Shown: piece by piece, positions 24,982 through 34,243 of the stretch
Numbering within the stretch: the stretch's first letter is position 1
Layout of the letters: every line of letters starts with the position of its first letter
DNA from: Actinopolyspora xinjiangensis
GTDB taxonomy: Bacteria > Actinomycetota > Actinomycetes > Mycobacteriales > Pseudonocardiaceae
DNA: 64,000 nucleotides
Direction: 5' to 3'
NCBI RefSeq assembly: GCF_900104475.1
Contig: NZ_FNJR01000009.1
Span: 190,058 to 254,057, forward strand
Made by a program: the position numbers and the translations under genes
Notes under the pieces: model-generated
Databases searched by the model: none
Told to the model about the DNA's origin: nothing
What the model saw: the letters and a program-made list of their open reading frames with translations, nothing else

Positions 24982-26238
24982 ATGTCCCCCGAACACTGGA
25001 CGCGACCGAGCCGACCCGACGAACGCGATCGAATCGCGGACACGGCGGTGCCTGCCGCAACCTCAGCAACACCAACGAGGGAGCAGGTGATCGCCGGTTT
25101 GCGTGCGACCAGCGAAGGCGGAGCCGATCTGGTTCAGCTCCTGACGCCTGAGGGTCAGCGGGTATCGCACCCGGACTTCGACATCGACATCACCGACGAA
25201 CAGCTACGCGGCATGTACCGCGACATGGTGCTGGTGCGGCGAGCCGACCGCGAGGGCAACGCGCTGCAGCGCCAGGGCCAACTCGGCATCTGGGTCCCGC
25301 TGCTGGGCCAGGAGGCCGCGCAGATCGGCGCCGGACGCGCGCTGCGGCCGCAGGACATGGCCTTCCCCAGCTACCGCGAACACGGCGTCGCCTGGTGCCG
25401 GGGTATCGACCCCACCGAACTGCTGGGCATCTTCCGCGGCACGGACCACGGCAGCTGGGACCCGAACGAGACCGGCATGGGCCTGTACACCATCGTCATC
25501 GGCAACCAGTGCGTGAACGCCACCGGCTACGCAATGGGGCAGAAGTTCGAGGGCAAGGTCGGCAACTCCGGGGACGACGCGGCCGCCAACGAGGCCACCA
25601 TGGTCTTCTTCGGCGACGGCGCCACCAGCCAGGGCGACGTGCACGAGGGCATGGTCTGGGCGTCGGTCTACGACGCACCGGTGGTCTTCTTCTGCCAGAA
25701 CAACCAGTGGGCCATCTCCGAACCGACCGAACGGCAGAGTCGGGTGCCGCTCTACGAGCGCGCCAAGGGCTACGGCTTCCCGGGCATCAGAGTGGACGGC
25801 AACGACGTGCTGGCCAGCCTCGCCGTCTCCCGCTGGGCCATGAACGAGGCCAGGCAGGGCAACGGGCCGCTGCTCATCGAGGCGTTCACCTACCGCATGG
25901 ACGCGCACACGACCTCGGACGACGCCACGCGCTACCGCATGGGTGATGAGCTGGAGGCGTGGAAGCTCAAGGACCCGATCGAGCGCCTGCGGGTGCATCT
26001 GCTCCGGGAGGGGATCGCCGACCAGGATTTCCTGGACGGCGTGGAGACCGAGGCCGACGAGCTGGCCGCCAGGTTCCGCCAGTTCTGCGTGGACATGCCG
26101 GACCCCCCGCCGGAACGGATCTTCTCGGCCGCCTACGCGGAGGAGAGCCCCGTGGTGGCGGCCCAGCGGGAGGACTACCTGGACTACCTTTCCGGCTTCG
26201 CCGACTCCGGCCACGACACCGAGGGGAGTGTTCGCTGA
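24982..26238 (+). CDS. bkdA: Branched-chain 2-oxoacid (or pyruvate) dehydrogenase E1 alpha
   Basis: 418 aa. Thiamine-diphosphate enzyme that decarboxylates 2-oxoacids. The ThDP motif FFGDGATSQGDVHEGM ending in FFCQNNQWA is complete (about residues 207-240), and TYRMDAHTTSDDATRYR matches the phosphorylation-loop region of BCKDH-type E1 alpha. The gene order E1alpha-E1beta-E2 with no E3 is that of M. tuberculosis Rv2497c-Rv2495c, a branched-chain complex, so bkd naming is preferred. ATG follows GAGGAG. Stop and next start overlap (TGATG). Confidence 0.9.
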   Translation: MSPEHWTRPSRPDERDRIADTAVPAATSATPTREQVIAGLRATSEGGADLVQLLTPEGQRVSHPDFDIDITDEQLRGMYRDMVLVRRADREGNALQRQGQLGIWVPLLGQEAAQIGAGRALRPQDMAFPSYREHGVAWCRGIDPTELLGIFRGTDHGSWDPNETGMGLYTIVIGNQCVNATGYAMGQKFEGKVGNSGDDAAANEATMVFFGDGATSQGDVHEGMVWASVYDAPVVFFCQNNQWAISEPTERQSRVPLYERAKGYGFPGIRVDGNDVLASLAVSRWAMNEARQGNGPLLIEAFTYRMDAHTTSDDATRYRMGDELEAWKLKDPIERLRVHLLREGIADQDFLDGVETEADELAARFRQFCVDMPDPPPERIFSAAYAEESPVVAAQREDYLDYLSGFADSGHDTEGSVR

Positions 26239-27257
26239 TGGCCGCGCCCACGATGGAATCGACCGGTTCGAGCACCACATCGACCCAGACGGTCACGATC
26301 GCCAAGGGCCTGAACATGGCCCTGCGCAACGCCATGGAGCGGGACCCGAAAGTCCTCGTCATGGGCGAGGACGTGGGCAAGCTCGGCGGTGTCTTCCGCA
26401 TCACCGACGGGCTGCAGAAGGACTTCGGTGAGCACCGGGTGCTCGACACCCCGCTGGCCGAGTCGGGAATCATCGGCACCGCCATCGGACTGGCGATGCG
26501 CGGGTTCCGCCCGGTCTGCGAGATCCAGTTCGACGGGTTCATCTTCCCCGGTTTCGACCAGATCGTCTCCCAGCTGTCCAAGATGCACTACCGCAGCCAG
26601 GGCAAGGTGAAGGTTCCCGTGGTCATCCGGGTCCCCTTCGGCGGCGGCATCGGGGCGGTGGAGCACCACTCCGAGTCCCCGGAGTCGCTGTTCGCCCACG
26701 TGGCCGGGCTGAAGGTGGTCTCCTGCTCCAACCCGGTGGACGCCTACTGGATGCTGCAGCAGGCCATCGACTGCGACGACCCGGTGCTGTTCTTCGAGCC
26801 GAAGCGCCGGTACTGGGAGAAGGGCCGGCTCGACCCGGAGGCCGAACACCTACCGATGGTCAGCTCGGCCGTGCTGCGCACCGGAACCGATGTCACGGTC
26901 GCCACCTACGGTCCGATGGTCAAGACCTGCATGGACGCCGCGACGGCGGCCGAGGAGGACGGCAACGACATCGAGGTGATCGACCTGCGGTCGCTGTCCC
27001 CGCTGGACCTGGGACCGGTCGCCGAGTCGGTGCGGCGCACCGGAAGGCTGGTCGTGGTCAGCGAGTCCCCCTCGGAGTCCTCGGTCACCTCGGAGGTGGC
27101 GACCCGAGTGCAGCAGGAGTGCTTCTACTCGCTGGAGGCCCCCGTGCTGCGGGTGAACGGATTCGACACGCCGTACCCGCCGAGCAAGCTCGAGGAGGGC
27201 TACCTGCCCGACCTCGATCGGGTGCTCGACGCGGTCGACCGTTCACTGGCTTACTGA
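26238..27257 (+). CDS. bkdB: Branched-chain 2-oxoacid (or pyruvate) dehydrogenase E1 beta
   Basis: 339 aa partner of E1 alpha forming the alpha2beta2 decarboxylase. Features: ALRNAMERDPKVLVMGEDVGKLGGVF, LDTPLAESGIIGTAIGLAMRG, EIQFDGFIFPGFDQIVSQ, PFGGGIGAVEHHSES and C-terminal VLRVNGFDTPYP. The start at 26238 overlaps the E1 alpha stop by one base; a Thr/Ser-rich N-terminal 20 residues precede the domain. E2 begins 10 nt after its stop. Confidence 0.92.
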   Translation: MAAPTMESTGSSTTSTQTVTIAKGLNMALRNAMERDPKVLVMGEDVGKLGGVFRITDGLQKDFGEHRVLDTPLAESGIIGTAIGLAMRGFRPVCEIQFDGFIFPGFDQIVSQLSKMHYRSQGKVKVPVVIRVPFGGGIGAVEHHSESPESLFAHVAGLKVVSCSNPVDAYWMLQQAIDCDDPVLFFEPKRRYWEKGRLDPEAEHLPMVSSAVLRTGTDVTVATYGPMVKTCMDAATAAEEDGNDIEVIDLRSLSPLDLGPVAESVRRTGRLVVVSESPSESSVTSEVATRVQQECFYSLEAPVLRVNGFDTPYPPSKLEEGYLPDLDRVLDAVDRSLAY

Positions 27258-27267
27258 GGGAGCTGGC

Positions 27268-28770
27268 ATGGCACAACTCAAGAACTTCCCGCTTCCGGAC
27301 GTGGGTGAGGGCCTCACGGAGGCGGAGATCCTGAACTGGCGGATCCAGCCCGGTGACGCGGTCGAGCTCAACCAGATCATCGTGGAGATCGAGACCGCCA
27401 AGGCGTCGGTGGAACTGCCCTGTCCCTACGCGGGGACCATCAACGAACTGCTGGCCGAGCCGGGGCAGACCGTGGAGGTCGGCACCCCGATCCTGACCAT
27501 CGAGCCCGCCGGGGCCTCCGACGACACGGAAAGCACCGAGCGGGACGGCGCCGAGACGGGCACGGACCCGGACTCCGCCGAGCAGGGCGGCAAGATCGGC
27601 GAGGAGAGCGCGGACGGCCGCATCGCCACGCTGGTGGGATACGGCCCGCGTTCGACCAGCGCGAAACGCCGCCCCCGCAAGAGCGGCGCCGCGAGCGGAT
27701 CCGGCGGCGGAGCGACCGACTCGGGTGGGCGTCGACCGGCCACCAACGGCACCCCGGTCACGGCTCCGGCGAGCACCAACGGCACGGCGGTCAACGGCTC
27801 GGCCCCGCGGGCGGCGGAACAGGCACGCCCCGTTCCCGCTGCCGGAGCGGATCGGGTTCCCGGTGACCGGGTACCGCTGGCGAAGCCGCCGGTGCGCAAG
27901 CTGGCGAAGGACCTCGGCGTGGACCTGCGTTCGCTGTCGGGCTCCGGAAGCGGCGGCGTGATCACCCGGGAGGACGTGGAACGCGCGGCCTCCGGCGGCG
28001 GAACCGCGGCGGCGCCGACGCCGGCCGGGGCGACCGGAACGGCGACGACTGCTCCCCGGGACCGCTCCGAACGGGAGCAGCGGGTCCCGATCAAGGGGGT
28101 CCGGAAGGCGACGGCGCAGGCCATGGTGGACAGCGCGTTCACCGCGCCGCACGTCACCGAGTTCCTGACGATCGACGTCACCCCGATGATGGAGTTCCGC
28201 GAGCGGCTCAAGAAGCACCCCGAGTTCCGGGACGTCAAGGTCACGCCGCTGGCGATCGCGTCCAAGGCGATGTGCCTGGCCGCGAAGCGGACACCGGACG
28301 TCAACGCCTCCTGGGACGGCGAGGCGGGCGAGATCGTCTACAAGGACTACGTGCACCTGGGTGTGGCGGCGGCCACCGAACGCGGGCTGGTCGTGCCCAA
28401 GGTGCGCGACGCGGACGCGATGTCGCTGCGGGAGCTGGCCGTGGCGCTGGAGGAGCTGACCAGCACCGCGCGCGAGGGCAGGACCCCGCCGGAGGCGATG
28501 ACCAACGGCACGATCACGATCACGAACGTGGGTGTGTTCGGGGTGGACACCGGGACGCCGATCCTCAACCCGGGCGAGTCGGCGATCCTGGCCTTCGGCG
28601 CGATCCGCGAGATGCCCTGGGTGGTCGACGGCCAGGTGGTGCCGCGCCAGGTCTGCCAGCTGGCGCTGAGCTTCGACCACCGCGTGGTGGACGGCCAGCA
28701 GGGCTCGCGGTTCCTCGCCGACGTCGGGTCGATGCTCTCCGATCCGGGGATGGCCCTGACGTTTGGGTAG
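27268..28770 (+). CDS. bkdC: Dihydrolipoamide acyltransferase E2 of the 2-oxoacid dehydrogenase
   Basis: 500 aa. One lipoyl domain (about 1-78, with the lipoylated Lys in ETAKASVELP), a long Gly/Ala/Thr linker, the peripheral subunit-binding domain (PPVRKLAKDLGVDL... GVITREDVERA, about 208-245) and a catalytic domain ending in FDHRVVDGQQGSRFLADV (active-site H-x-x-x-D-G). Transfers acyl groups to CoA and forms the core of the complex. E3 (lipoamide dehydrogenase) is not in the window. A hairpin element E follows 36 nt after its stop. Confidence 0.93.
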   Translation: MAQLKNFPLPDVGEGLTEAEILNWRIQPGDAVELNQIIVEIETAKASVELPCPYAGTINELLAEPGQTVEVGTPILTIEPAGASDDTESTERDGAETGTDPDSAEQGGKIGEESADGRIATLVGYGPRSTSAKRRPRKSGAASGSGGGATDSGGRRPATNGTPVTAPASTNGTAVNGSAPRAAEQARPVPAAGADRVPGDRVPLAKPPVRKLAKDLGVDLRSLSGSGSGGVITREDVERAASGGGTAAAPTPAGATGTATTAPRDRSEREQRVPIKGVRKATAQAMVDSAFTAPHVTEFLTIDVTPMMEFRERLKKHPEFRDVKVTPLAIASKAMCLAAKRTPDVNASWDGEAGEIVYKDYVHLGVAAATERGLVVPKVRDADAMSLRELAVALEELTSTAREGRTPPEAMTNGTITITNVGVFGVDTGTPILNPGESAILAFGAIREMPWVVDGQVVPRQVCQLALSFDHRVVDGQQGSRFLADVGSMLSDPGMALTFG

Positions 28771-28805
28771 AACTCGGGCAGCTCGGTTTACGTAACCGGC
28801 TCCGT

Positions 28806-28912
28806 GGCGGAACCTCTCGCACGGCTCTCGCTGTGGGAGGCCCGACATCGGGTAGCGACTACACAACGTCGGGCCTTCCTCGCGAGAGCCGCACGCGAGA
28901 ACCCGCACCGCC
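28806..28912 (-). repeat. Dispersed hairpin element E, copy 2 (reverse)
   Basis: In the convergent gap between E2 and the PNPOx-fold gene. Main stem CGGCTCTCGC with GCGAGAGCCG, inner stem AGGCCCGAC with GTCGGGCCT, apical hairpin GTAG-TCG-CTAC (the loop differs from the TAC of the other copies). Confidence 0.8.
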
Positions 28913-28939
28913 ACGAAAAGCGAGTCGAGGACCTTCCTG

Positions 28940-29401
28940 TCAGCTGCGGTAGAAGTCGGTGATCCCTGCTCCGGGCCGCCAGGTGCGGATCAGCAGCCGA
29001 TCCTCGACCACGCTGGTGCGGGTGACCTCGTGCGGCTCCCACCGGAACATGTGGAAGGTGCCGGGCTCGTGCTGGATCTCGACGCCGTAGGCACGCAGCT
29101 CCTCGTCGTCGAGGACCTCCACGGCACGTCCGGAGACCTTCACGTCCCCCTCGGTCATCTCGCCGGGGTGAGCATGCAGCGCGGCACGCGGATCACGCCG
29201 CAGGTCGAGTGCCTTCAGCGCGCGTGGCATCGAGCCCATGACGAGGTCACCGTCGCGGAACTGCACCTCGGTGCCGCTGACCCGGGGTGATCCGTCCCCG
29301 CGCAGCGTCGCCAGGACGTGGTGTTGATATGCCTCGAAGCACCGCCTCACGGCCGCCGCGAGCTCGGGAGCTTCGGTTTCGAACTGTCGCCAATCGGTCA
29401 C
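28940..29401 (-). CDS. Pyridoxamine 5'-phosphate oxidase-fold protein
   Basis: 153 aa, a split-barrel flavin-binding protein. YQHHVLATLRGDGSPRVSGTEVQFRDGDLVMGSMP is the conserved beta-barrel core that binds FMN or F420 in this superfamily, followed by LRRDPRAALHAHPGEMTEGDVKVSGRAVEV. The usual full-length size for single-domain members. Substrate unknown; the family includes F420-dependent reductases and haem-related enzymes. Appears monocistronic. Confidence 0.85.
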   Translation of the reverse strand: MTDWRQFETEAPELAAAVRRCFEAYQHHVLATLRGDGSPRVSGTEVQFRDGDLVMGSMPRALKALDLRRDPRAALHAHPGEMTEGDVKVSGRAVEVLDDEELRAYGVEIQHEPGTFHMFRWEPHEVTRTSVVEDRLLIRTWRPGAGITDFYRS

Positions 29402-29545
29402 GGGGCCAACATCGCACGGACCCCCGACAAGACGGCCCCGTCAGGGAGCGGTCACTGCGGGCGCCCACTCGGTACCACCACCGCGAGCGAACCGGCCGGG
29501 AGCCCGTCAGCGGGAAGCACGCCGACGGATTCCGCCCCTGTTGGC

Positions 29546-30064
29546 TCACTCCTCCTTGCGCCTGCGCCCCCCGCGCTGCGCGGCCGCACCGGCCACGGCC
29601 TGTGCGGCGGGGTTGGCGTTCTGCCCCTCGGAGGAGGTGTGCTGGCCGGAACCGCGCGCCCCCGAGTCGGCGTCGTCGGTGGTCTCGGCGGTCCTGGCCG
29701 GCTGGCCGGAAGCCCCTTCGGACTGCTGCTCGGAGGTCTTCGATGCCCCGTTCGCCGCGGCCGAGCCGGAGCTCTGCTGGGCGGCCCGCTGCGCATCCGC
29801 CCGGCGGGAACCGCCGGAGCCGCTCTCGGGCTGCTCGGACTGCCCGGTCGCGCGCCGCTGCTCGGAACCCTGTTCTCCGCCCGCCGCCGCGGCCTTCGCC
29901 TGCTCGGTGGCCGGCTCGGCTTCCGGTGGCTGGGTGGCCGATGGGCCCTCCGGAAAGTCGAACTCGTGCGACTCGAAGTCGTGCACCTCGATCTCCGGTA
30001 GTTCGAGCTCGCTGTTGAGCTCGCCGAAGATCGGCGTTCCGGGGTCGGATGTCGCCTTGCTCAC
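29546..30064 (-). CDS. Low-complexity hydrophilic protein of unknown function
   Basis: 172 aa. GTG start at 30064 with GGGAGG 8 nt upstream, which supports a real gene. A short ordered-looking acidic N-terminus (PIFGELNSELELPEIEVHD, rich in Glu and Phe) leads into about 120 residues dominated by Ala, Gly, Gln, Ser and Glu, ending in the basic GGRRRKEE. Likely intrinsically disordered. No family recognised. Confidence 0.6.
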   Translation of the reverse strand: MSKATSDPGTPIFGELNSELELPEIEVHDFESHEFDFPEGPSATQPPEAEPATEQAKAAAAGGEQGSEQRRATGQSEQPESGSGGSRRADAQRAAQQSSGSAAANGASKTSEQQSEGASGQPARTAETTDDADSGARGSGQHTSSEGQNANPAAQAVAGAAAQRGGRRRKEE

Positions 30065-30658
30065 CGCTTCGCCCTCCCAATCACTCTCGAAGCGAGCCGG
30101 GATACTGCCGGTGCCTCACGTCTGACGGAGATCCCGGCCTGGTGTACCCGAGCGTGGGTACCGCGAGTCCCCGGCGGTGACTCGCGGTCCGCGAACGGCT
30201 CGATGACCGCCCGCGTCAACACAACCCGGAGGTACACGATCGCCGTGGGAGAAACCGATCAATCTCACCTGTTCAGGTGAGGTGTGTACCGGCTTCACCC
30301 AACCGCAACCCACCAGCATTCCAGAGAAACAAAGCGGAAACAGGCGACAATTCCGAACCGTGGCAAAGGCCACTCGGAGCTTGCGAGCTTGCTCACAGCG
30401 TTGCTTCCCCACCCCAAGTCACACTCCGCCCGGCATGGGAGTGACGCAGCATACGTAACGAGAAACCGTCCAGTATCCGGGAGCGGAGCACGCCGCACGG
30501 ACGGGCGCGTCCCCGTTCGGACGCACCCGTCCGACCGGTCGAGCGGTTCGACCCTCCCGCTGCCTCCGAGACGCGAACGACCCGGCCGCACCACACACCG
30601 GAGACCGGCGCGCGACCACGCGCGGGAGAACCTCCACCAACGGAGCCCGAGAGACCGC
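30065..30658. other. 594-base gap without a recognised gene
   Basis: Between the start of the disordered-protein gene and the stop of the acyl-CoA dehydrogenase. A perfect inverted repeat CTCACCTG-TT-CAGGTGAG lies at 30264-30281. The stretch 30290-30420 is lower in G+C with no ORF carrying a family pattern. It might hold an RNA gene, but no structure was convincing. Confidence 0.45.
30264..30281. promoter_or_regulatory. 18-bp inverted repeat, possible operator
   Basis: CTCACCTG and CAGGTGAG separated by TT. It lies about 200 bp upstream of the GTG at 30064, in otherwise featureless DNA. No cognate regulator can be named. Confidence 0.35.
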
Positions 30659-31867
30659 TCAGGGAATGTGCCGCCCCGAGACCGCCCTGGCCACCACCAA
30701 CTGCTGGATCTGCTCGGTGCCCTCGAAGATGTCGTAGATCTTGGCGTCCCGGTGCATCCGCTCCACCGGGTACTCCCGGGTGTAGCCGCTGCCGCCCAGG
30801 ATCTGGATGGCCCGCTCGGTGGCCCAGGTCGCCACTCGGCCCGCCTTGAGCTTGGACATCGACCCCTCGCCCGAGGTGAACGGTATCTCGTTGCGGCCCA
30901 TCCAGGCGGCCCGCCAGACCAGCATCCTGGCCGCGTCGATCTCGGTGCGCATGTCGGCCAGCGTGAAGGCGATCCCCTGGTTGTCGATGATGGGGCGGCC
31001 GAAGGTCTCCCGCTGCCGCGCGTACTCCAACGCGTGCTCGTAGGCCGCGCGGGCGATCCCGATCGCCTGCGAACCGACGGTGGGGCGCGAGAGCTCGAAG
31101 GTGCGCATCGCCTGCGAACTGGACTTGCCGCCCTCCCTGGCGCGCGCGAGCCGTTCGTCCAGCTTCTCCTTGCCCCCGAGCAGGCACCTGCCCGGCACCC
31201 GCACGTCGTCCAGGAAGACGTCGGCGGTGTGCGAGGCCCGCAGCCCGTGCTTTCGGATCTTGCTGGGCGCGGACAGGCCCGGAGTACCCGGCGGGACCAC
31301 GAAGGCGGCCTGGCCACGCGGGCCGAGCTCGGGGTCGACCACGGCCTGCACCACGTGCACGTTGGCGATGCCGCCGTTGGTCGCCCAGGCCTTGTGCCCG
31401 TTGAGCACCCACTCGTCGGTGGCCTCGTCGTAGACCGCGCGGGTGCGCATCGCGGCCACGTCCGACCCCGCCTCGGGCTCGGAGGAGCAGAACGCGGCCA
31501 CCTGGGGCTCGTCGACATCGCCGTAGCACTGCGGAACCCACTCGGCGAGCTGGTCCGGGGTGCCGGAGGAGAAGATACCTGCCACCGCGAGGGTGGTGCC
31601 GAAGATCGCCATGCCGATGCCGCCGTCGCCCCAGAACAACTCCTCGTTGGCGATGGGCAGCGAGAGACCGGTCTCGTCGGCCCAGAACGTCGCCAGCGTC
31701 TCGAAGCTGTAGAGGCCGACCTTGGCCGCCTCGGAGATGATCGGCCAGGGAGTCTCCTCCCGCTCGTCCCACTCCGCCGCGGCGGGGCGAATCTCCTTCT
31801 CGGCGAAGCCGTGTAACCAGTCGCGCAGTTCCTGGTGTTCTTCGGTGAGTTCCAGCGAGAAGCTCAT
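30659..31867 (-). CDS. Acyl-CoA dehydrogenase
   Basis: 402 aa, FAD-dependent alpha,beta-dehydrogenation of acyl-CoA thioesters. Visible: AAFCSSEPEAGSDVAAMRTRA (FAD/substrate region), GHKAWATNGG, FGRPIIDNQGIAFTLADM, the second signature QILGGSGYTREYPVERMHRDAKI and the catalytic-base segment YDIFEGTEQIQ. Full length. It probably shares an operon with the SCP2 gene 148 nt upstream; that promoter faces a TetR regulator. Chain-length or steroid specificity cannot be told. Confidence 0.93.
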   Translation of the reverse strand: MSFSLELTEEHQELRDWLHGFAEKEIRPAAAEWDEREETPWPIISEAAKVGLYSFETLATFWADETGLSLPIANEELFWGDGGIGMAIFGTTLAVAGIFSSGTPDQLAEWVPQCYGDVDEPQVAAFCSSEPEAGSDVAAMRTRAVYDEATDEWVLNGHKAWATNGGIANVHVVQAVVDPELGPRGQAAFVVPPGTPGLSAPSKIRKHGLRASHTADVFLDDVRVPGRCLLGGKEKLDERLARAREGGKSSSQAMRTFELSRPTVGSQAIGIARAAYEHALEYARQRETFGRPIIDNQGIAFTLADMRTEIDAARMLVWRAAWMGRNEIPFTSGEGSMSKLKAGRVATWATERAIQILGGSGYTREYPVERMHRDAKIYDIFEGTEQIQQLVVARAVSGRHIP

Positions 31868-32015
31868 TGGTGTCCTCGGGGGTTCGGTGATGACGGTCGT
31901 CGTGCGGAACGGGCCACTGTCGGCCCGGGATGTGCGGCGAACCCCGCCGGTGGGAGGCGGTTGGCGCGCCGTACTCGGGTGCCCCGGATTCGCCGTGGGA
32001 CCGCGTCGCGGGCGG

Positions 32016-32609
32016 TCAGCCCTTGGGGATCTGGAAGAGCTTGGTCAGCCCGGCCGCGAAGCCCACGTCACCGGCCACCTTGAGCCTGCCCTTCATGAAC
32101 AGCATGGGGGCCGAGGCGTTGCTCGAAGCGAGCTTGAGCAGGTCCACCGGGCCGAGCATGACGGTGGCCCTGGGTTCACGCTCCGGCGTCTTGCTCACCG
32201 TGCAGGTGCCGCCGGAGAGCACGCACTCGTAGCGCAGCACCCCGGACTCGTCGGCCTCGTCCCCTCCGGACGAGCTTTCGGAGGCGGTGCCGTCGAGGTC
32301 GATGCGCCAGCGCACCACGGCCTCGGTGCTCTTGGCCTTGTCCGAGCGGTAGTGCTCGCCCATACGGCGGAACAGCTCGTCGAGGATCCGCTCGGCCAGT
32401 TCTGGCCGGGCCATGACGTCGCGCAGCTGCTCGTCCGAGGCTCGGGAGATGAGCCTGGCGAACTGCTGCGGTTCCAGCGAGCTGAGATCGACATCGGTGT
32501 CAGCGGCGGCCAGTTCGGAGGCCGCTTCCAGCAGCCCGACGAACTCCTCCCTGCTGACCTGTTTCGGATCGGTGGTCGCCAACGCGGCGATGGGGTCGGA
32601 ATCCGACAT
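32016..32609 (-). CDS. SCP2 sterol-binding domain protein
   Basis: 197 aa. The C-terminal part (VVRWRIDLDG... CTVSKTPEREPRATVMLGPVDLLKLASSNASAPMLFMKGRLKVAGDVGFAAGLTKLF) is the SCP2 lipid-carrier fold. The N-terminal ~80 residues are helical. It may present acyl-CoA or sterol ligands to the dehydrogenase encoded next. The start at 32609 is chosen because GGAGG lies 5 nt upstream; an ATG at 32621 is the alternative. Confidence 0.85.
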   Translation of the reverse strand: MSDSDPIAALATTDPKQVSREEFVGLLEAASELAAADTDVDLSSLEPQQFARLISRASDEQLRDVMARPELAERILDELFRRMGEHYRSDKAKSTEAVVRWRIDLDGTASESSSGGDEADESGVLRYECVLSGGTCTVSKTPEREPRATVMLGPVDLLKLASSNASAPMLFMKGRLKVAGDVGFAAGLTKLFQIPKG

Positions 32610-32625
32610 GTTGCCCTCCATTACC

Positions 32626-32653
32626 TACTCGCGAGTAAGACTACTCCCGAGTA
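32626..32653. promoter_or_regulatory. Twin palindromic TetR operators
   Basis: TACTCGCGAGTA (32626-32637) and TACTCCCGAGTA (32642-32653) are 16 bp apart centre to centre. They lie between the divergent SCP2/acyl-CoA dehydrogenase operon and the TetR gene, the expected place for an autoregulated repressor. Confidence 0.75.
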
Positions 32654-32695
32654 GATAGACCGGCAATACAACCCCCTGATCGATACTGTTCTACC

Positions 32696-33379
32696 GTGCC
32701 AAGAGTGCAGGACGCGAGACACGACCGGACCGACCCGTCCGGAAACCCCGCAAAACCACGGTCCAGACGTCTGCCCCGCCAGGTACGCGAGCGCCAGATC
32801 CTCGACGCCGCCGTGACCGTGTTCGCCAAGTACGGCTATCACGAGGCGGCGATGGACGAGATCTCCGAAGTCGCGGGGATCTCCAAACCCATGATCTACG
32901 CCTACCTCGGTGCCAAGGACGAGCTCTTCGTGGCCTGCATCCGACGGGAGGCGAACCGGCTGATCGACTCGATCACCCAGGCGGTCGACGCGGACCTGAA
33001 CCCGGACGAACAGCTCTGGCGCGGCTTGCACGCCTTCTTCGAGTACGTCAACGACAACCGAGCCAGCTGGACCGTCCTGCACCGCCAGGCGAGCGTGCAG
33101 GGACAGCCCTTCACCGCCGAGCTCTCCGAGTGGCGCGAGCGCGCGCTCAACCTGGTCGCCGGACTGCTGGCACGCGCCGGGGGCAGCAGCGAGCAGCCGG
33201 TGCAGCTGGAGCAGATGCAACCGTTCGCGGCCGCCCTCGTGGGGGCGGGCGAGTCCATGCTGGACTGGTGGATAGACCATCCGGAGTACACAGCCGACGC
33301 GCTGTCGATGCGCCTGATGAACCTGGTCTGGATGGGGTTCGGCGACATGGTGCAGGGGCGCCGCTGGAAGCCCTCGTGA
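32696..33379 (+). CDS. TetR-family regulator of the SCP2/acyl-CoA dehydrogenase operon
   Basis: 227 aa. Basic N-terminal arm, then the TetR helix-turn-helix (RQILDAAVTVFAKYGYHEAAMDEISEVAGISKPMIYAYLGAKDELF, about residues 33-80). The C-terminal ligand-binding domain resembles other fatty-acid-linked TetR proteins. GTG start at 32696. Its divergent position over two palindromes suggests it represses both itself and the lipid operon, with an acyl-CoA-like ligand as inducer (inference). Confidence 0.88.
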   Translation: MPRVQDARHDRTDPSGNPAKPRSRRLPRQVRERQILDAAVTVFAKYGYHEAAMDEISEVAGISKPMIYAYLGAKDELFVACIRREANRLIDSITQAVDADLNPDEQLWRGLHAFFEYVNDNRASWTVLHRQASVQGQPFTAELSEWRERALNLVAGLLARAGGSSEQPVQLEQMQPFAAALVGAGESMLDWWIDHPEYTADALSMRLMNLVWMGFGDMVQGRRWKPS

Positions 33380-33445
33380 CCGGCCCGCCGGACGGCGGCT
33401 CGATTCGCGCGGGATCGACAACGAAACGAACGAACGGAGGAAATC

Positions 33446-34081
33446 TTGCGTCTGACCCACTACGGGCACGCCTGCGTGCTCGTCGAGACCTCGGCGGCGC
33501 GGCTGCTGATCGACCCGGGCGCGTTCTCCCACGACTTCGAGGCGCTGCGTGACCTGGACGCGGTGCTGCTCACCCACCAGCACCACGACCACCTGGACCT
33601 GGAACGGCTACCGGACGTGCTGCGCAACAACCCGAACGCGCGGCTGGTCGCCGACACCGAGTCCGCCGCCGTCCTGTCCGAGAAAGGGATCGAGGCCGAG
33701 ACCGCCCGGCCCGGCGACGCCTTCGAGCTCGCCGGAGTGGCGATCAACGTCGTCGGCGGTCAGCACGCCGTGATCCACCCGGACATCCCGCGCATCGCCA
33801 ACATCGGCTACCTGGTCGAGCACGGCGCCTTCTACCACCCCGGCGACTCCTTCCACGTTCCCGCGCAGCGGGTGGACGTGCTCGGGCTGCCCACCGGCGC
33901 TCCCTGGCTGAAGGCCTCCGAGGCGGTGGACTTCCTGCGAGCGATGCGGCCGCGCGTGGCGGTGCCGATCCACGAGGCCGTGCTGTCCATGCCGCGGATG
34001 CACTACGGGCTGTTCGAACGGCTCGGCCCGGAGGGAACCACCGTCACCGTGCTCAACCGGGGCGAACCGACCGGGGTGTGA
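33446..34081 (+). CDS. Metallo-beta-lactamase-fold hydrolase
   Basis: 211 aa. The metal motif THQHHDHLD (H-x-H-x-D-H) is intact, with MRLTHYGHACVLVET and DPGAFSHDF at the N-terminus and YHPGDSFHVP later, matching the UlaG-like/small MBL-fold group. TTG start with GGAGG 4 nt upstream. Substrate unknown. Lies 66 nt after the TetR gene and may be co-transcribed with it. Confidence 0.88.
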   Translation: MRLTHYGHACVLVETSAARLLIDPGAFSHDFEALRDLDAVLLTHQHHDHLDLERLPDVLRNNPNARLVADTESAAVLSEKGIEAETARPGDAFELAGVAINVVGGQHAVIHPDIPRIANIGYLVEHGAFYHPGDSFHVPAQRVDVLGLPTGAPWLKASEAVDFLRAMRPRVAVPIHEAVLSMPRMHYGLFERLGPEGTTVTVLNRGEPTGV

Positions 34082-34243
34082 CGGGCACTTCCGGCCCGGC
34101 GTTCGGCGCCTCACGGGTGCGGCGGAGCGGCTGGACCGCTCCGCACGCCCGCGAACGCCCGGCCCGCGAACGCCTGACACCCGAGCACCGGGCACGCGGC
34201 GCCCGTCCGGGAGCGGCCTCGCGGCGAGCGTCGCCGCAGCCGG

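Noticed and set aside
27085..28914. 609-codon open frame on the minus strand
   Set aside because: Antisense to the E2 acyltransferase, which has its lipoyl, binding and catalytic domains intact.
30284..30660. Possible gene in the 594-base gap
   Set aside because: The plus-strand frame is an antisense continuation over the acyl-CoA dehydrogenase; no start site or family pattern is visible.
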